This document shows positions 43,258 to 52,859 of a stretch of 64,000 bases of DNA, piece by piece. A model generated the notes under the pieces. The model worked only from the letters and a program-made list of their open reading frames with translations, was not told where the DNA came from and made no database searches. The stretch is from assembly GCA_963576475.1 (NCBI GenBank), contig OY754964.1:2629501-2693500 (forward strand), written 5' to 3'. This DNA comes from Molanna angustata (taxonomy: Eukaryota; Arthropoda; Insecta; Trichoptera; Molannidae). Every line of letters begins with the position of its first letter. The stretch's first letter is position 1. A program made the position numbers and the translations under genes.

Positions 43258-43695
43258 GCCAACCGCCATGGCACAGTTGGTAAGCCGTTCAGTTTCTGTG
43301 CGGGCGTCCTGGGTTCGATTCCCAGCAGAGGAGGAATTTATTTAAGGAACTGCCTCCTTGACCAGCCAGGATAGCATAGGATGTACACCGATTTTTTAAA
43401 CCTAACCTACAAAAGTTCGAAAAAAATAGGTTGGTTAGGTTTGTTTGTAGTTATAATTATATATGTAGTTATTAAAAAAAGTAACTAAAATATTAAAATA
43501 AAATAACTACATAAATTGGTGTTGGTCAAATAATTTTTAACTAGTCGGCTGGTCAGGGAGGCAGTACCTTTATATAAATTCATTTATCACGCTTATATTG
43601 CTTCTCTGGGCTGGAAACACTGGTTAGTTAATTGCAAATACGGGCGGCAAAAAACTCGCCAATTGCGCAGGGTACAAGGGAGTGTTCATTATTTT
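43258..43695 (+). mobile_element. SINE-A interrupted by a MITE
   Basis: Head: ACCGCCATGGCACAGTTGG and GGGTTCGATTCCCAGCAGAG. After the inserted MITE the body resumes with AATTCATTTATCACGC, TTCTCTGGGCTGGAAACAC and GCGCAGGGTACAAGGG. Among the SINE-A copies its tRNA-like head is one of the best preserved. Confidence 0.8.
43349..43569. mobile_element. ~220-bp MITE with ~22-bp TIRs inside SINE-A
   Basis: GGAACTGCCTCCTTGACCAG opens it and the inverse of GGTACTGCCTCCCTGACCAG closes it. TTATTTAA on the left and TTATATAA on the right may be an 8-bp target duplication with one difference. The interior has the inverted pair ACCTAACC and GGTTAGGT. Confidence 0.7.
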
Positions 43696-43789
43696 TTACC
43701 GCGCTAAAAAAAAAAAAATTTTACAATATTGAATTACTTTGTATTAGTATGTAGTTAAATAATGTGTTTGAACGATCACATACTCGTAA

Positions 43790-43930
43790 ATGGGATCTTG
43801 AAGGATGGAAAATAAAGAAATCAGAATAAGAGAAGAGTGTGTATGAGTGAGAAATAGGTAAGTATATCAATAGAGGCGTTCGGTTCTCTCTGCCTACCCC
43901 AAATAGGGAATCTGCACGATGATAAGGTAG
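43790..43930 (+). pseudogene. RTE-A 3' tip
   Basis: GAGGCGTTCGGTTCTCTCTG then CCTACCCCAAATAGGGAA and a GATGATAAGGTA end; upstream only a faint remnant. Confidence 0.5.
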
Positions 43931-44320
43931 GGGTAGGTATTGATTTTTTTATGACCCCAATTATTTGCCTTAGTCTTTAATTTTGCAAAAAAAAAACACC
44001 ACATGTGGTTCTATGGTAGCAATTTGATTCTGTAAATTTCCGCCCCCTCTGAAACATGATCCATCAACTGATAGCTTATTATTGCATTGCTGACTGCTGA
44101 CGGATGGCAGATAATTCTGACGAATAACTGCTGTGGGCGTCTCCAAAGTAATTAAATACATTCATTGTAGGTATGTATTATAGGTACAATATCATATTTT
44201 TTCTCTTAAAAAATCAATCATTATACAGCAGTAGGTAGTTATAGCATAACAGGATTACAAAGCGACATATAGGTAATTATGTAAACACCATCTTTAAATC
44301 GAAATACAAAGACGATCTAT
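43931..44320. other. No gene seen
   Basis: A 63-codon minus frame (43970-44161) has no recognisable content. Confidence 0.25.
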
Positions 44321-44500
44321 GGCCACCGTGGCATAGTTGGTTAGCCGTTTGGCTTCTATGCTGGTGTCCTGGGTTTGATTCCTAACATGTGAAAAATTAA
44401 TTTTAATTTATATCTAACGGCTTCTATAGATTAGAAACAATGGTTGCAAATGCTTGTCATTTACACATTTTGCACAGGATGTAAGGAAGTGTTAATAATT
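44321..44500 (+). mobile_element. SINE-A, diverged
   Basis: GGCCACCGTGGCATAGTTGG (A-box) and GGGTTTGATTCCTAACATG (B-box, mutated), then a degraded body and ACAGGATGTAAGGAAGTG with TTAATAATTATT. Confidence 0.7.
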
Positions 44501-44514
44501 ATTCTTCATCGTCA

Positions 44515-44770
44515 GCCCTCATTCGTCCAGTAATTCGTCCAGGCCTCCATCTGAGACTACCACGGCCCTCTATCTTGAGCAGAACGCATCCATTCGCCTA
44601 CAGCAACTCGTCTAATATCATCAGACCACCTTATTTGATGCCTTCCAATATTTTCTTTGCTCGTTTTAGGTCGCCATTCCAGCACTTTCTTGGTCCATCT
44701 GGAGTTTGTGGTTCGGGCGACATGCTCTGCCCATCTCCACTTCTGCTTGGCAATCTTGGACAACGTCAGT
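44515..44770 (-). pseudogene. RTE-E tail
   Basis: The minus strand encodes KIAKQKWRWAEHVARTTNSR, WTKKVLEWRPKTSKENIGRH, QIRWSDDIRRVA and AQDRGPW. The KWRWAEHVAR...RWSDDI...QDRxxW pattern is that of RTE-like C-termini. Confidence 0.6.
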
Positions 44771-44849
44771 AACTTTGAATTCCTGGCTTATCCATTATAA
44801 TTATAATTGTCATTATAATTTACAGGAGATTGCTGCGTAAAATCTTGGA

Positions 44850-45180
44850 ACCCATTAATGATGAACGAACATAGATTATTAGACTCAATTATGAGATGTA
44901 AAATATTTGTAAAGCTCCCAAGCTCTCTGAACATCTCTGACTTAGCAGGCTAAGACGGGCCGGGCATGTTTAGAGAATGCCATCATAGCGGGTACCAAAA
45001 AGAGTCTTAGAGGGGGTTGGTAAAGGAAAGGTCGGGAGTCGGGAAACCGAGGCCAACGATATTGTGAGAGACGCGTCTCAGCTTCTGGATATGCCGAACT
45101 GGAGGGTACCAGCAAGTGACAGTGCTCAATTTGAGCTATAGAGCCTTTGGAGAAGAATCTATACGGACTAAGCCTAGTAT
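44850..45180 (+). pseudogene. RTE-like tail with AGHV motif
   Basis: The plus strand reads LRRAGHV, a stop, RMPS, then VPKRVLEGVGKGKVG, ANDIVRDASQLLDMPNWRVP and ASDSAQFE. Stops break it. It is a different family from the others here. Confidence 0.5.
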
Positions 45181-45535
45181 TTAACTTAAAAAAATACTTT
45201 AATGGAAATAAATATAAAACACCATAGTTTTAATGAAAATTTGAAACATAAACAAATGATAATACCTAGATTCATAAATAACCAACAAAGGCATTAAATA
45301 CAACTGAAAATTCAGGACTCAAAAACTTATATGCATGACGACATGCATCTGAGTTAGATAAATATTATAGATGATAGTACCTATGTACAATGTACATGCT
45401 TATTTTTCAGTAATGTTTAATTTCTCACACTCATCCTTGTAGGTACCTAGTGAGTGTTCATATTTTAAAACTAACTTCAGACTTACACACCTTCAGTAGG
45501 TTTATTTTTATAATAATATATCGTTCGCTCTTTAT
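45181..45535. other. No gene seen
   Basis: AT-rich interval. Confidence 0.25.
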
Positions 45536-45539
45536 ACCA

Positions 45540-45945
45540 AAGTAGTGATGAGCCGAGTCTTATATAATCTTGGTCATCCTGTCAATACATTGAGAGTAAA
45601 ATTTCGTTATTTCTAATCTCTCAACTGTTAATTCATGATGGATCCATTATAAATGTAATAAATACTTCAAATAGAAGTCTATCGCAGGAGTATATCGGCA
45701 ATGACGCAGTGATAATATGAGACAGAATACCAAACATCTTTATCCCTTTTCACTACCCCCAATTCCTACATATCCCATTATTATCATTATCATTTGAATG
45801 TTTATGATAAAATCGTGTTCTCGTTATTCCTAAGTAGTGATGAGCGGAGTCTTTTGAAGAATTTTGGTCATCGTTCGGAGAATTTAGGTCATCGTGTCAA
45901 TACATTGACAGTAAAATTCGTGATGGATTTCTATTAAAAATGTAA
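45540..45945. repeat. Direct repeat pair flanking family J copy 2
   Basis: TAGTGATGAGC(C/G)GAGTCTT, TTGGTCATC, GTCAATACATTGA and ATGATGGAT or GTGATGGAT occur in order at 45543-45650 and again at 45836-45940. The family J segment (45680-45780, matching 553-650) lies between. Confidence 0.55.
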
Positions 45946-46079
45946 AAAAAAATCAAATGAGAAAATATCACAATATTTAACTTTATTCCACGCATGACCA
46001 TGACGTGTTTCGCTCAAAACTTCTTCTGTAGACGCTCTTTGAGCGAAACTTGTCGGTGGTCAAGCGTATAATTGACCTT

Positions 46080-46298
46080 TAACGCGCTTCGCTAAAGCTT
46101 GTTGTATCAAGGCTGGATTACTGAAGGTAATGCTATTTATGCTGGTTTGCCAAAGTATCAGCATGATAGATCGCAAATAGAGTTCAACGCAGCTACGAGG
46201 TTGATACAATATGAAACTGACATAAAATGTCATATTAGATTTAGATCTCTTATTAACGAATAACACTGGTTGAAACAGTAAAAACGAGGACTATTAAG
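46080..46298 (+). pseudogene. L2-like RT fragment, left part
   Basis: GGCTGGATTACTG, GGTTTGCCAAAGTATCAGCA and AACGAATAACACTGGTTGAA match 6390-6540 of the L2-like copy, with indels and stops. The sequence then breaks into the Harbinger-related segment, and the L2 3' end reappears at 47245. Confidence 0.65.
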
Positions 46299-46583
46299 GT
46301 ACCAGTTCGCTGCGCGACCGAGACCGGAGACCGAGACAGGAGACAGAGACCGGAGACCGAGACCGTTATAGAGTGACTAAAACCTAACGGCCAAAAATCT
46401 TACTAATAACCAAGTTTTAAAACTTCTATTTTATTCCATGGTTTATATCACCATGGTAACGCTAAACCATCCGGTCCCCTAGTTTAGTGGTGGAATAGCA
46501 ATAGTGAATTCGTGAGCTGTCAAAAGTCAAATAGACCGCGCGTATTGTATTTTGTCATTTTTAAAGAAATACTTTTTTTAATT
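46299..46583. other. Unique segment before the Harbinger remnant
   Basis: Contains a short GAGACCGGAGACCGAGAC tandem at about 46320-46365 and an ATACCATGG-type inverted pair. No gene is seen; probably the 5' side of the second Harbinger-like element. Confidence 0.35.
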
Positions 46584-46858
46584 ATGGACAACAATCTGTT
46601 TGATTATAGAATCGGCAATTTTGAAAGATCGTTTCAAGAAATTGAGCAGGTGGAAAGTTTTTTGATGACGCAAAATTTATAAGATGTGTTCATAGGTGCG
46701 TTGTAATCCGTTTGTTGATTTCGACGACATTAATTTTAGAAGAAAGTACAGATTTTCGAAGGCAGGAGTTAGACATCTCGTAGATTTATTTGGAAGACGG
46801 CAAATAAATGAAGATATTTATTTTTCATTGACAATTGTTTTAAAATAAATGTAATAAG
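46584..46858 (+). pseudogene. Second Harbinger transposase remnant, N-terminal part
   Basis: An ATG at 46584 opens MDNNLFDYRIGNFERSF. After a frameshift near 46680 the sequence reads RNPFVDFDDINFRRKYRFSK then AGVRHLVDLFGRRQINEDIY. The DDxNFRRKYRFSK...LVDL block is like the HARBI1-family N-terminus. No catalytic part follows. It is distinct in sequence from the 35-kb element, so it is another family. Confidence 0.5.
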
Positions 46859-47240
46859 TTATGTTGTAATAAGTTAAATTATTGGGAATTCAACCAAAAC
46901 GTGACGATACATAAACAGTAAACCATCAAAACCATGCATTAAACAAACAATGACAAACATAGAAATACGATGATTCTCGATAGATGTCATAGATGACGGT
47001 TAATAAAGTCATAGAGAATGAACAAAAAATAGCATAAAGTAAAGAAAAATTCCGATATTCCCGTTAAATGGCTGCGTTCACACAACGTTCATTCCGTATT
47101 CCATGGTTTACTTAGTCCTTGTACATTTTTGCATTATTAGTAAGAACCCACTAAACCACGAATTAGTACCTAATACGTGGTTTACGTAGTGCGAGGTTTA
47201 GTTGGCTAAAACGAGTTTTAACGAAAATGTTATTAGTACC
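46859..47240. other. Non-coding remainder of the nested element
   Basis: AT-rich with a repeated GTGGTTTA/TAAACCAC word on its right side (47140-47215). No other coding remnant. Confidence 0.3.
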
Positions 47241-47244
47241 GCTG

Positions 47245-47330
47245 CTTAAGACTGCGTCGTTTCGTAGAGCCAACAAATCAGCTATAGCGTTCTTGGAGTG
47301 ATCTTGTATCACTAAACTTATTAATTTAAG
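47245..47330 (+). pseudogene. L2-like 3' end, right part
   Basis: AAGACTGCGTCGTTTCGTAG (LKTASFRRA-like) then GTTCTTGGAGTGATCTTGTA and ATCACTAAAC match 6830-6910. With 46080-46298 it frames the nested insertion. Confidence 0.6.
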
Positions 47331-48035
47331 ACCAATATCATGGATATTTACGGTCGATCTTTTGCCCATGACTAATCTCAAGTCATAATGTAAATTATTG
47401 GGTACGAGCTTTATTGATACAAGGCAGTCGTCAAAGCAGATTGATTATGGTAAGTGTTTTTTTGTTGTTTATAATCTTTTTTACAATAAATTACCGACAG
47501 AGGAAAGTTGCCGACTAAATGTTATTATTTTGATTAAGTATAGTATAATCTTTCTTTATTTTTCCATAAACATTTTGGATAGCAATTAAGAAAGTAGGTA
47601 CTTAAATTAAACAAAGTCACTTGAATCAATAACATAACCGCATTTATATATCGGAGGCAGAATGTATATCTACAAAACTGCTGTTAGTAAAAAAAAATAG
47701 CACGTTGTGTTTAATTATTTTACGATGTCCGAGCTTTGCATTCTTATGTAACCATTTATTTGTTGTTGATACGTTTATTTTGTTTTTGGAGTCTTATTGA
47801 AACGCAAAATCCTATCATTTGTAGTTATATATATATACAATTCATAACTTCACATTTTGTAATTACACCCTTCTGACACATATGTACATCGGTAACTAAG
47901 AGTAGATAGTTCTCAAAAGCAGAAAAATATTTATTAATTTTTTGTAAATTAATATTTTTATGAATATTAATTTATTTATTAAAATATTAATTAACAAAAA
48001 AAAACAAAGTTTTCGTCGAATAAGTTTGTCATAAG
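47331..48035. other. No gene seen
   Basis: AT-rich; short chance frames only. Confidence 0.3.
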
Positions 48036-48493
48036 TAGGGTTGCCAGATGGAAATTTGAAAAAGGAGGACAAATAGCACAAAAAAGGAGGATTTTCCTTA
48101 AAAAGGAGGACAATGACAAAAAAAAACCGCCATACCTACAGACGCATATCGAAGAATTTTCATCGTCTCATAATTACTTTATTTCTTCATTTTTTTTTAT
48201 ATCTTCAATGCAGTCGCTATAAAACTTACATAATATACTTTAGTCACTACAAACTATAAACAATGAAACAAGATTTTTTTAATGAATTCACTTAATTTTA
48301 AACATCATGTTTCATAGAAACACAATTTTTTTGTAATAAGTTCTTGGTGCTCTTTTATGAAACATGTATAAAAATATTTAGTAGACATGTTTTTTAAATA
48401 ATATTGGATAACAACAACGCAAAACGAGGACATACGGTGGGTAAGGGATCACAATTTGTCCTAAAGGAGGACATGTCCTCCTTTAGGACAAAT
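48036..48493. mobile_element. Possible non-autonomous element with AAAGGAGGACA motifs
   Basis: Starts TAGGGTTGCCAGATGG like 5841. Has AAAAAGGAGGACAAAT and related words at 48060-48110, and ends with a perfect 40-bp palindrome at 48454-48493 centred on GGACATGTCC. No coding sequence is seen. The boundaries are tentative. Confidence 0.4.
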
Positions 48494-48654
48494 GTTTGTA
48501 CAAACATTTAATAAACAAATAAATATCCACAATTTCTTTTAAATATTACTTGAGATGAAGTGATGGCTGGACTTGCGGGAGGGTAATACTTCCTGAAAAA
48601 AAAACAGGTTTCCAAAACCTACAAGTAAATTTAACTACATAATTTTAAATTAAT

Positions 48655-48975
48655 ACATACATACCATCACGCCATATCCCTTACGGGGTAAGCAGAGAGA
48701 ACCGAGCGCCATACTCCTCTATTTTTGCATACATTCCTAGCTTCCTTTACATCCATGCATCGTCTCATACATCCTCGTCGATTATTCAAGCTTCTTATAT
48801 TTCCTTCTTTCAAAATATCATTCACATGGTCATGCCATCCCTTTCTGGGGCGGCCCATACTATCCACTCCATCTCTTACACCCATGTATATTTTTTTGGC
48901 CAGTCGTTCATCATTCATTCTTTCAATATGTCCAAACCACCTCAAGGAATTCACTTTCTTAAATTATTACAACTT
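48655..48975 (-). pseudogene. RTE-A 3' fragment
   Basis: The minus-strand 95-codon frame reads NSLRWFGHIERMNDERLAKK, GWHDHVNDILKEGNIRSLNN, MRRCMDVKEARNVCKNRG and WRSVLSAYPVRDMA. It is very close to the 51-kb copy but truncated further. CTTAAATTAT on the right edge and TTTAAATTAA on the left may be the duplication. The tail is TACATACATA. Confidence 0.8.
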
Positions 48976-49374
48976 CTTAATTTTAGTATCAACTAAACTT
49001 GCCAATATAATAGATTGATTTATAAATCTTTTATGAATTGAAGAGTGAAAATTTAAAGGACTTAATATGAACATATAGGTGCCTACTTAATATTATGTTA
49101 GAAATAGAAATAATATTATTTACTATTATCCACTTGAATATGAAGTAAATTATTATTTAGAGGATTAACTAGCTTCATCGACAAAGGACGGGTGTTAAAA
49201 AATAGTCACATCATTGCATGAAACTTAATTGACACTTGAGTATCAGCTAATGGGTTAAACACAGACCTGTATTAGGGGTTTTTGGTTACTAAGCACGATT
49301 ATATTAAAAAAGGATATAATTAATGAATTAAAAACAAAATTTTAAATTTTAGTATTTTTTTATAAACATGTCTA
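48976..49374. other. No gene seen
   Basis: AT-rich interval. Confidence 0.25.
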
Positions 49375-49690
49375 CGTAGGGGACACCAGCTATAAGGCTT
49401 TGGGTCCATAATACTCTTCCGAAGAAGCGCATCACTACGTAGCGTTGGGGAGGGTTTAGAATCTGCTCAGGGGGGCAAGTTTGGTCACCCGGCGGAATCA
49501 AAACCAACCATGTTTACCCATACCATGGATATAATTATCTTGTGTTTCATAATATCTTAAGATGTTATAGAATTTCATAAGATAATTGTATCCATGATAT
49601 GGGTAAACATGGTTGGATTTGATTCCGCCGGTTGACCAGACTTGCCCCCCAGGTTTAGATACATGCACTTAATCTAAGGAACCAAAACTC
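49375..49690 (-). pseudogene. Jockey-type 3' end, split by a MITE
   Basis: The reverse complement carries AACCCTCCCCAACGCTACGT, GCGCTTCTTCGGAAGAGT and ATAGCTGGTGTCCCCTACGT with an ACATG end. This matches 15535-15630. The part beyond the MITE (49653-49690) would be the final RT codons, with a stop. Confidence 0.65.
49471..49649. mobile_element. Harbinger-type MITE, copy 2 (CAG target duplication)
   Basis: 179 bp, TIR GGGGGCAAGT(T/C)TGGTC with GGCGGAATCAAA inward, flanked by CAG at 49468-49470 and 49650-49652. The interior is palindromic around ATGGATATAATTATCTTGTG and GATGTTATAG, as in 29933-30112. Confidence 0.8.
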
Positions 49691-49845
49691 CTTATACATA
49701 CATCCATTTTAATGCTACCTATCATTTAATTTCCCTTTTTTTGTTCGTTTTTTAATTTTTCTTTTTTATATGTCATTGAAAGATTTTTCGCTCGAAGTAG
49801 ACGTGTTATGAATGTGTGATTAAGTTTTTAATCTTTTAAACATAC

Positions 49846-49895
49846 ACACCATGTCATTAATGGGGTAGGCAGAGATAATCGAACGCTACACTTAA
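49846..49895 (-). pseudogene. RTE-A extreme 3' tip
   Basis: ACCATGTCATTAATGGGGTA then GGCAGAGATAATCGAACGC; only the terminal ~50 bp. Confidence 0.5.
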
Positions 49896-49899
49896 CTAT

Positions 49900-50480
49900 T
49901 CTGGCAAGCAACAAACAGAAAAAGACCAATATCATTTGTCAACAGATGATCATATGCAAGCAGATGATTATATGCAAAGAACGCTTGTACATACATATAT
50001 AAAAACATAGACAAACTTGACTCTACGCAAACATCTAGACCAACTAGACAGACCGAACAGGCTAAACTCCTAATACCTAGACTCAAGACAACTTTTGGAC
50101 AAAGAAATTTCCTGTATTTTGGAGTCAAATTATACAACGAACTACCTTTAACACTTAGACAAAACAGTAACTTGAAAATATTTAAGCGAGACATTAAAAT
50201 TTGGATTAAAAAAAAGGGCAGAGACTATATTAAAAATAAATTAATCACCTGAACTCATAAAATACTCCCATAGTTACTAACCTAAACTGAAAACTAATAA
50301 GACATCTATACACTGTCTCAGAACAGGTTTCACCTAGTGAGGCAGTTTATGACAATAGTAAAATATCTGGTAACTATTATGTAACCTAAGTTAAATAATA
50401 TATTATATTATATTAAAAAAAAAAATACTTTGTTACGAGATTTAAGTAAAATTGTATTTTATATAATAAATAAATAAATA
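49900..50480 (+). pseudogene. R4 non-LTR 3' end
   Basis: The translation near 50040-50250 reads LIPRLKTTFGQRNFLYFGVK, LYNELPLTLRQNSNLKIFKR and DIKIWIKKKGRDYIKNK with a stop. It parallels MKTTFGQRNASFIAPRIYNT of the 24-kb copy. The stem-loop-like signature is at 50312-50347 and the AATAAATAAATAAA tail near 50465. Confidence 0.7.
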
Positions 50481-51018
50481 AAATAAATCTATTAAAAAAT
50501 TACATATTAATCAATATTTCAGATGTACCTACGTAATGTACGTATTTACAAAAAAAAAACTTCGCAGTTCCACCACTTCCCGCTATGCATATGGGGACTG
50601 TAAAAAGCTCCTTAAAGTGAGCAACAAAAAAATGCATAGCACCAAGAGTAGCTCATGCATGGAGCCCTCTAGATTAGCAATATCGGCACCATAGTGCAAG
50701 AAGAACAATCAACGAATATGAATTAGATTCACATTCATCAAAGGTGTGACAAATATCTCTGTAAAAAATTAACTTAATTGGAATCTTTCAAAATTAAGGC
50801 TCCATAACTATGACAGAATTTCTTGAAGTCTTTAAAACTGTTCATCGAGATCAAAAATCCGCATGACCAATGGGACCTTGAAGAGGCCCACAGACAGAAA
50901 CGATGAGCTCCGATTTATAAGAGAACACCATTGGGTGACAACAATCCCACAGGATAATATGTTCCGAAGTTTGGTCTGGTTATTGGCAGAACTGACATGA
51001 GGCAGAGGAGGCAATTTT
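50481..51018. other. Unassigned interval (target of the 51-kb RTE-A insertion)
   Basis: A GC-richer patch at 50830-51018 has a plus frame without stops for about 60 codons (KIRMTNGTLKRPTDRNDELR is part of it), but I recognise no family. Confidence 0.3.
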
Positions 51019-51033
51019 AAATCGGTGAAGATA

Positions 51034-51990
51034 CATACATACATACATAAGTACCATCACGCCATGTCCCTTACGGGGTAAGCAGAGAGAACCGAGCGCC
51101 ATACTTCTCTATTTTTGCACACATTTCTGGCTTCCTTTACATCCATGCATCGTCTCATACATGCTCGTCGATTGTTCAAACTTTTTATGTTTCCTTCTTT
51201 CAAAATATCATTCACATGGTCATGCCATCCCTTTCTGGGGCGACATCTGCTATTCACTCCATCTTTAGCACCCATGTATATTTTTTTGGTCAGTCGTTCA
51301 TCGTTCATTCTTTCTATATGTCCAAACCACCTTAAAGCATTCACTTTCATTTTACATATAATATCCTTCTTTAACTTGCATTCTCTCCTTATGTCCTCAT
51401 TTTTTATTCTATCATATATCGTTCTATTACATACTCTTCTTAGTGATCTCATTTCTACAGCATTTATTCTACTTTCATGTGTTCTTTGCCAGGTCCATGT
51501 TTCACTTGCATACGTCAAAGTAGGCACCACAATTGCATTGTGTATTGCAATTTTGGCTTCCTTTGAGATGCTTGGGTCGGACATTACTGGTCTAAGTGCT
51601 CCGTTTATTCTATTCCCTGCCATAACTCTTCTTTCAATATCTTTATCGGGTCTTCCATTCCGTTCAAACATACTCCCCAAATATAAATATTCCTCAACTT
51701 GTTCTAGCCATTTGTTCTCTACTTTTATCATACATGCAGTTATACTTTCAGTCTTTTCAAATACCAATATCTTAGATTTACTAACATTCATTCTCAGTCC
51801 ATTTTGCAGGCATCCTTCATACACTTTATTCACTAAATACTGCAGCTCATCCGCACATTCAACAATCACCACTTTGTCATCTGCATACATCAAATCACGT
51901 ACGTTTACAGTACTTAGTTTCAGACCTTTATTTTCATTCTTCAATGTCCTAACGCAGTGATCAATATACAGATTGAACAGCCATGGAGAT
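51034..51990 (-). mobile_element. Youngest RTE-A insertion, 5'-truncated
   Basis: 957 bp flanked by the identical 15-bp duplication AAATCGGTGAAGATA at 51019-51033 and 51991-52005. The minus-strand 3' end is a CATA/TATG repeat next to the left duplication, as in other RTE elements with short tandem tails. Confidence 0.85.
51057..51989 (-). pseudogene. RTE-clade reverse transcriptase, C-terminal 310 residues
   Basis: Open from the truncation point to its stop. It starts at SPWLFNLYIDHCVRT (end of RT motif B region), then DLMYADD (catalytic box, residues 35-38), LRMNVSKSK (motif D), YLYLGSMFERNGRPDKDIER (motif E region) and TYASETWTW. The RTE-typical tail follows: ALRWFGHIERMNDERLTKKI, RPRKGWHDHVNDILK and WRSVLSAYPVRDMA. 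The endonuclease and RT motifs A/B are missing, so it is not functional by itself. The undamaged frame and exact target duplication imply a young insertion, and it serves as the reference for the other RTE-A pieces. The long plus-strand frame over the same span is antisense. Confidence 0.85.
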
Positions 51991-52005
51991 AAATCGGTGA
52001 AGATA

Positions 52006-52859
52006 ACTTATAAAATACGGACAACCTTGGACGATTTAAGTCGACTCCTCACGTCAAGAAATGTATTATTAACAAAAAAAAATATTATGTTTACCTGTGA
52101 GGATTTTTTTTTAACATGTCCATTGATTGATTTTAACATCTACACAGATTGCGCCAATAATGCGTCATTGCGGATTGCGCCATCTCTTCATAGTATTGTT
52201 CTTCATTATTACGCAACAGTAAAGAGATAAAAAGTAATTCAAATTCTCACAATAAAATTATATGCTGAAATTATTATTTTACTGCATTTTTTTACTAATT
52301 CCTTTCTGTAAAATAAATTGAATAGAGTAGTCTGTCAAGAGCTGATCAATATCTGACATACTCTAGCGCCATCGACTGACAGATGCCGTCCATAATAATA
52401 ACTCCACACCACAACACCTACTTAGAGGATATGGGGCTCCTAGAAGTGCTAATATGATAAAGACGTGTGTTAGCAATAACTTCTGTTTTTTTTTACAAGT
52501 TCACAAATTCTAGGAAGGTGACGTATCTTCACGTCACAAATAACGTTGCACGCTGTACAATGTTTTTTTTCCGAGCACCGCATGTACCTATTTATTTTTG
52601 GGCCACTTATACCCATTTTAACATCTACCTACGTTGTCAAGGAATATAATTTAAAATATATTGAGTTCAATGACCACACTGACAGATTAATTGATAAGTA
52701 TGTAATTTCAACATGGATTGAAACTTTTTTTCTTGTTTTCAAATATTAGTTTTGGAAATATTTATAGATATAAATAATATTTTTTTTAAAGAGTAAATAT
52801 GGAGTAACAGGTATACATATTATATACATCCTCATACGTTTTTTTTCTGCATATGAGCC
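52006..52859. other. No gene seen
   Basis: AT-rich; short frames at 51973-52230 and 52467-52749 have no recognisable content. Confidence 0.3.

Noticed and set aside
51115..51960. 281-codon plus-strand frame
   Set aside because: Antisense to the RTE-A reverse transcriptase, which has recognisable motifs on the minus strand.
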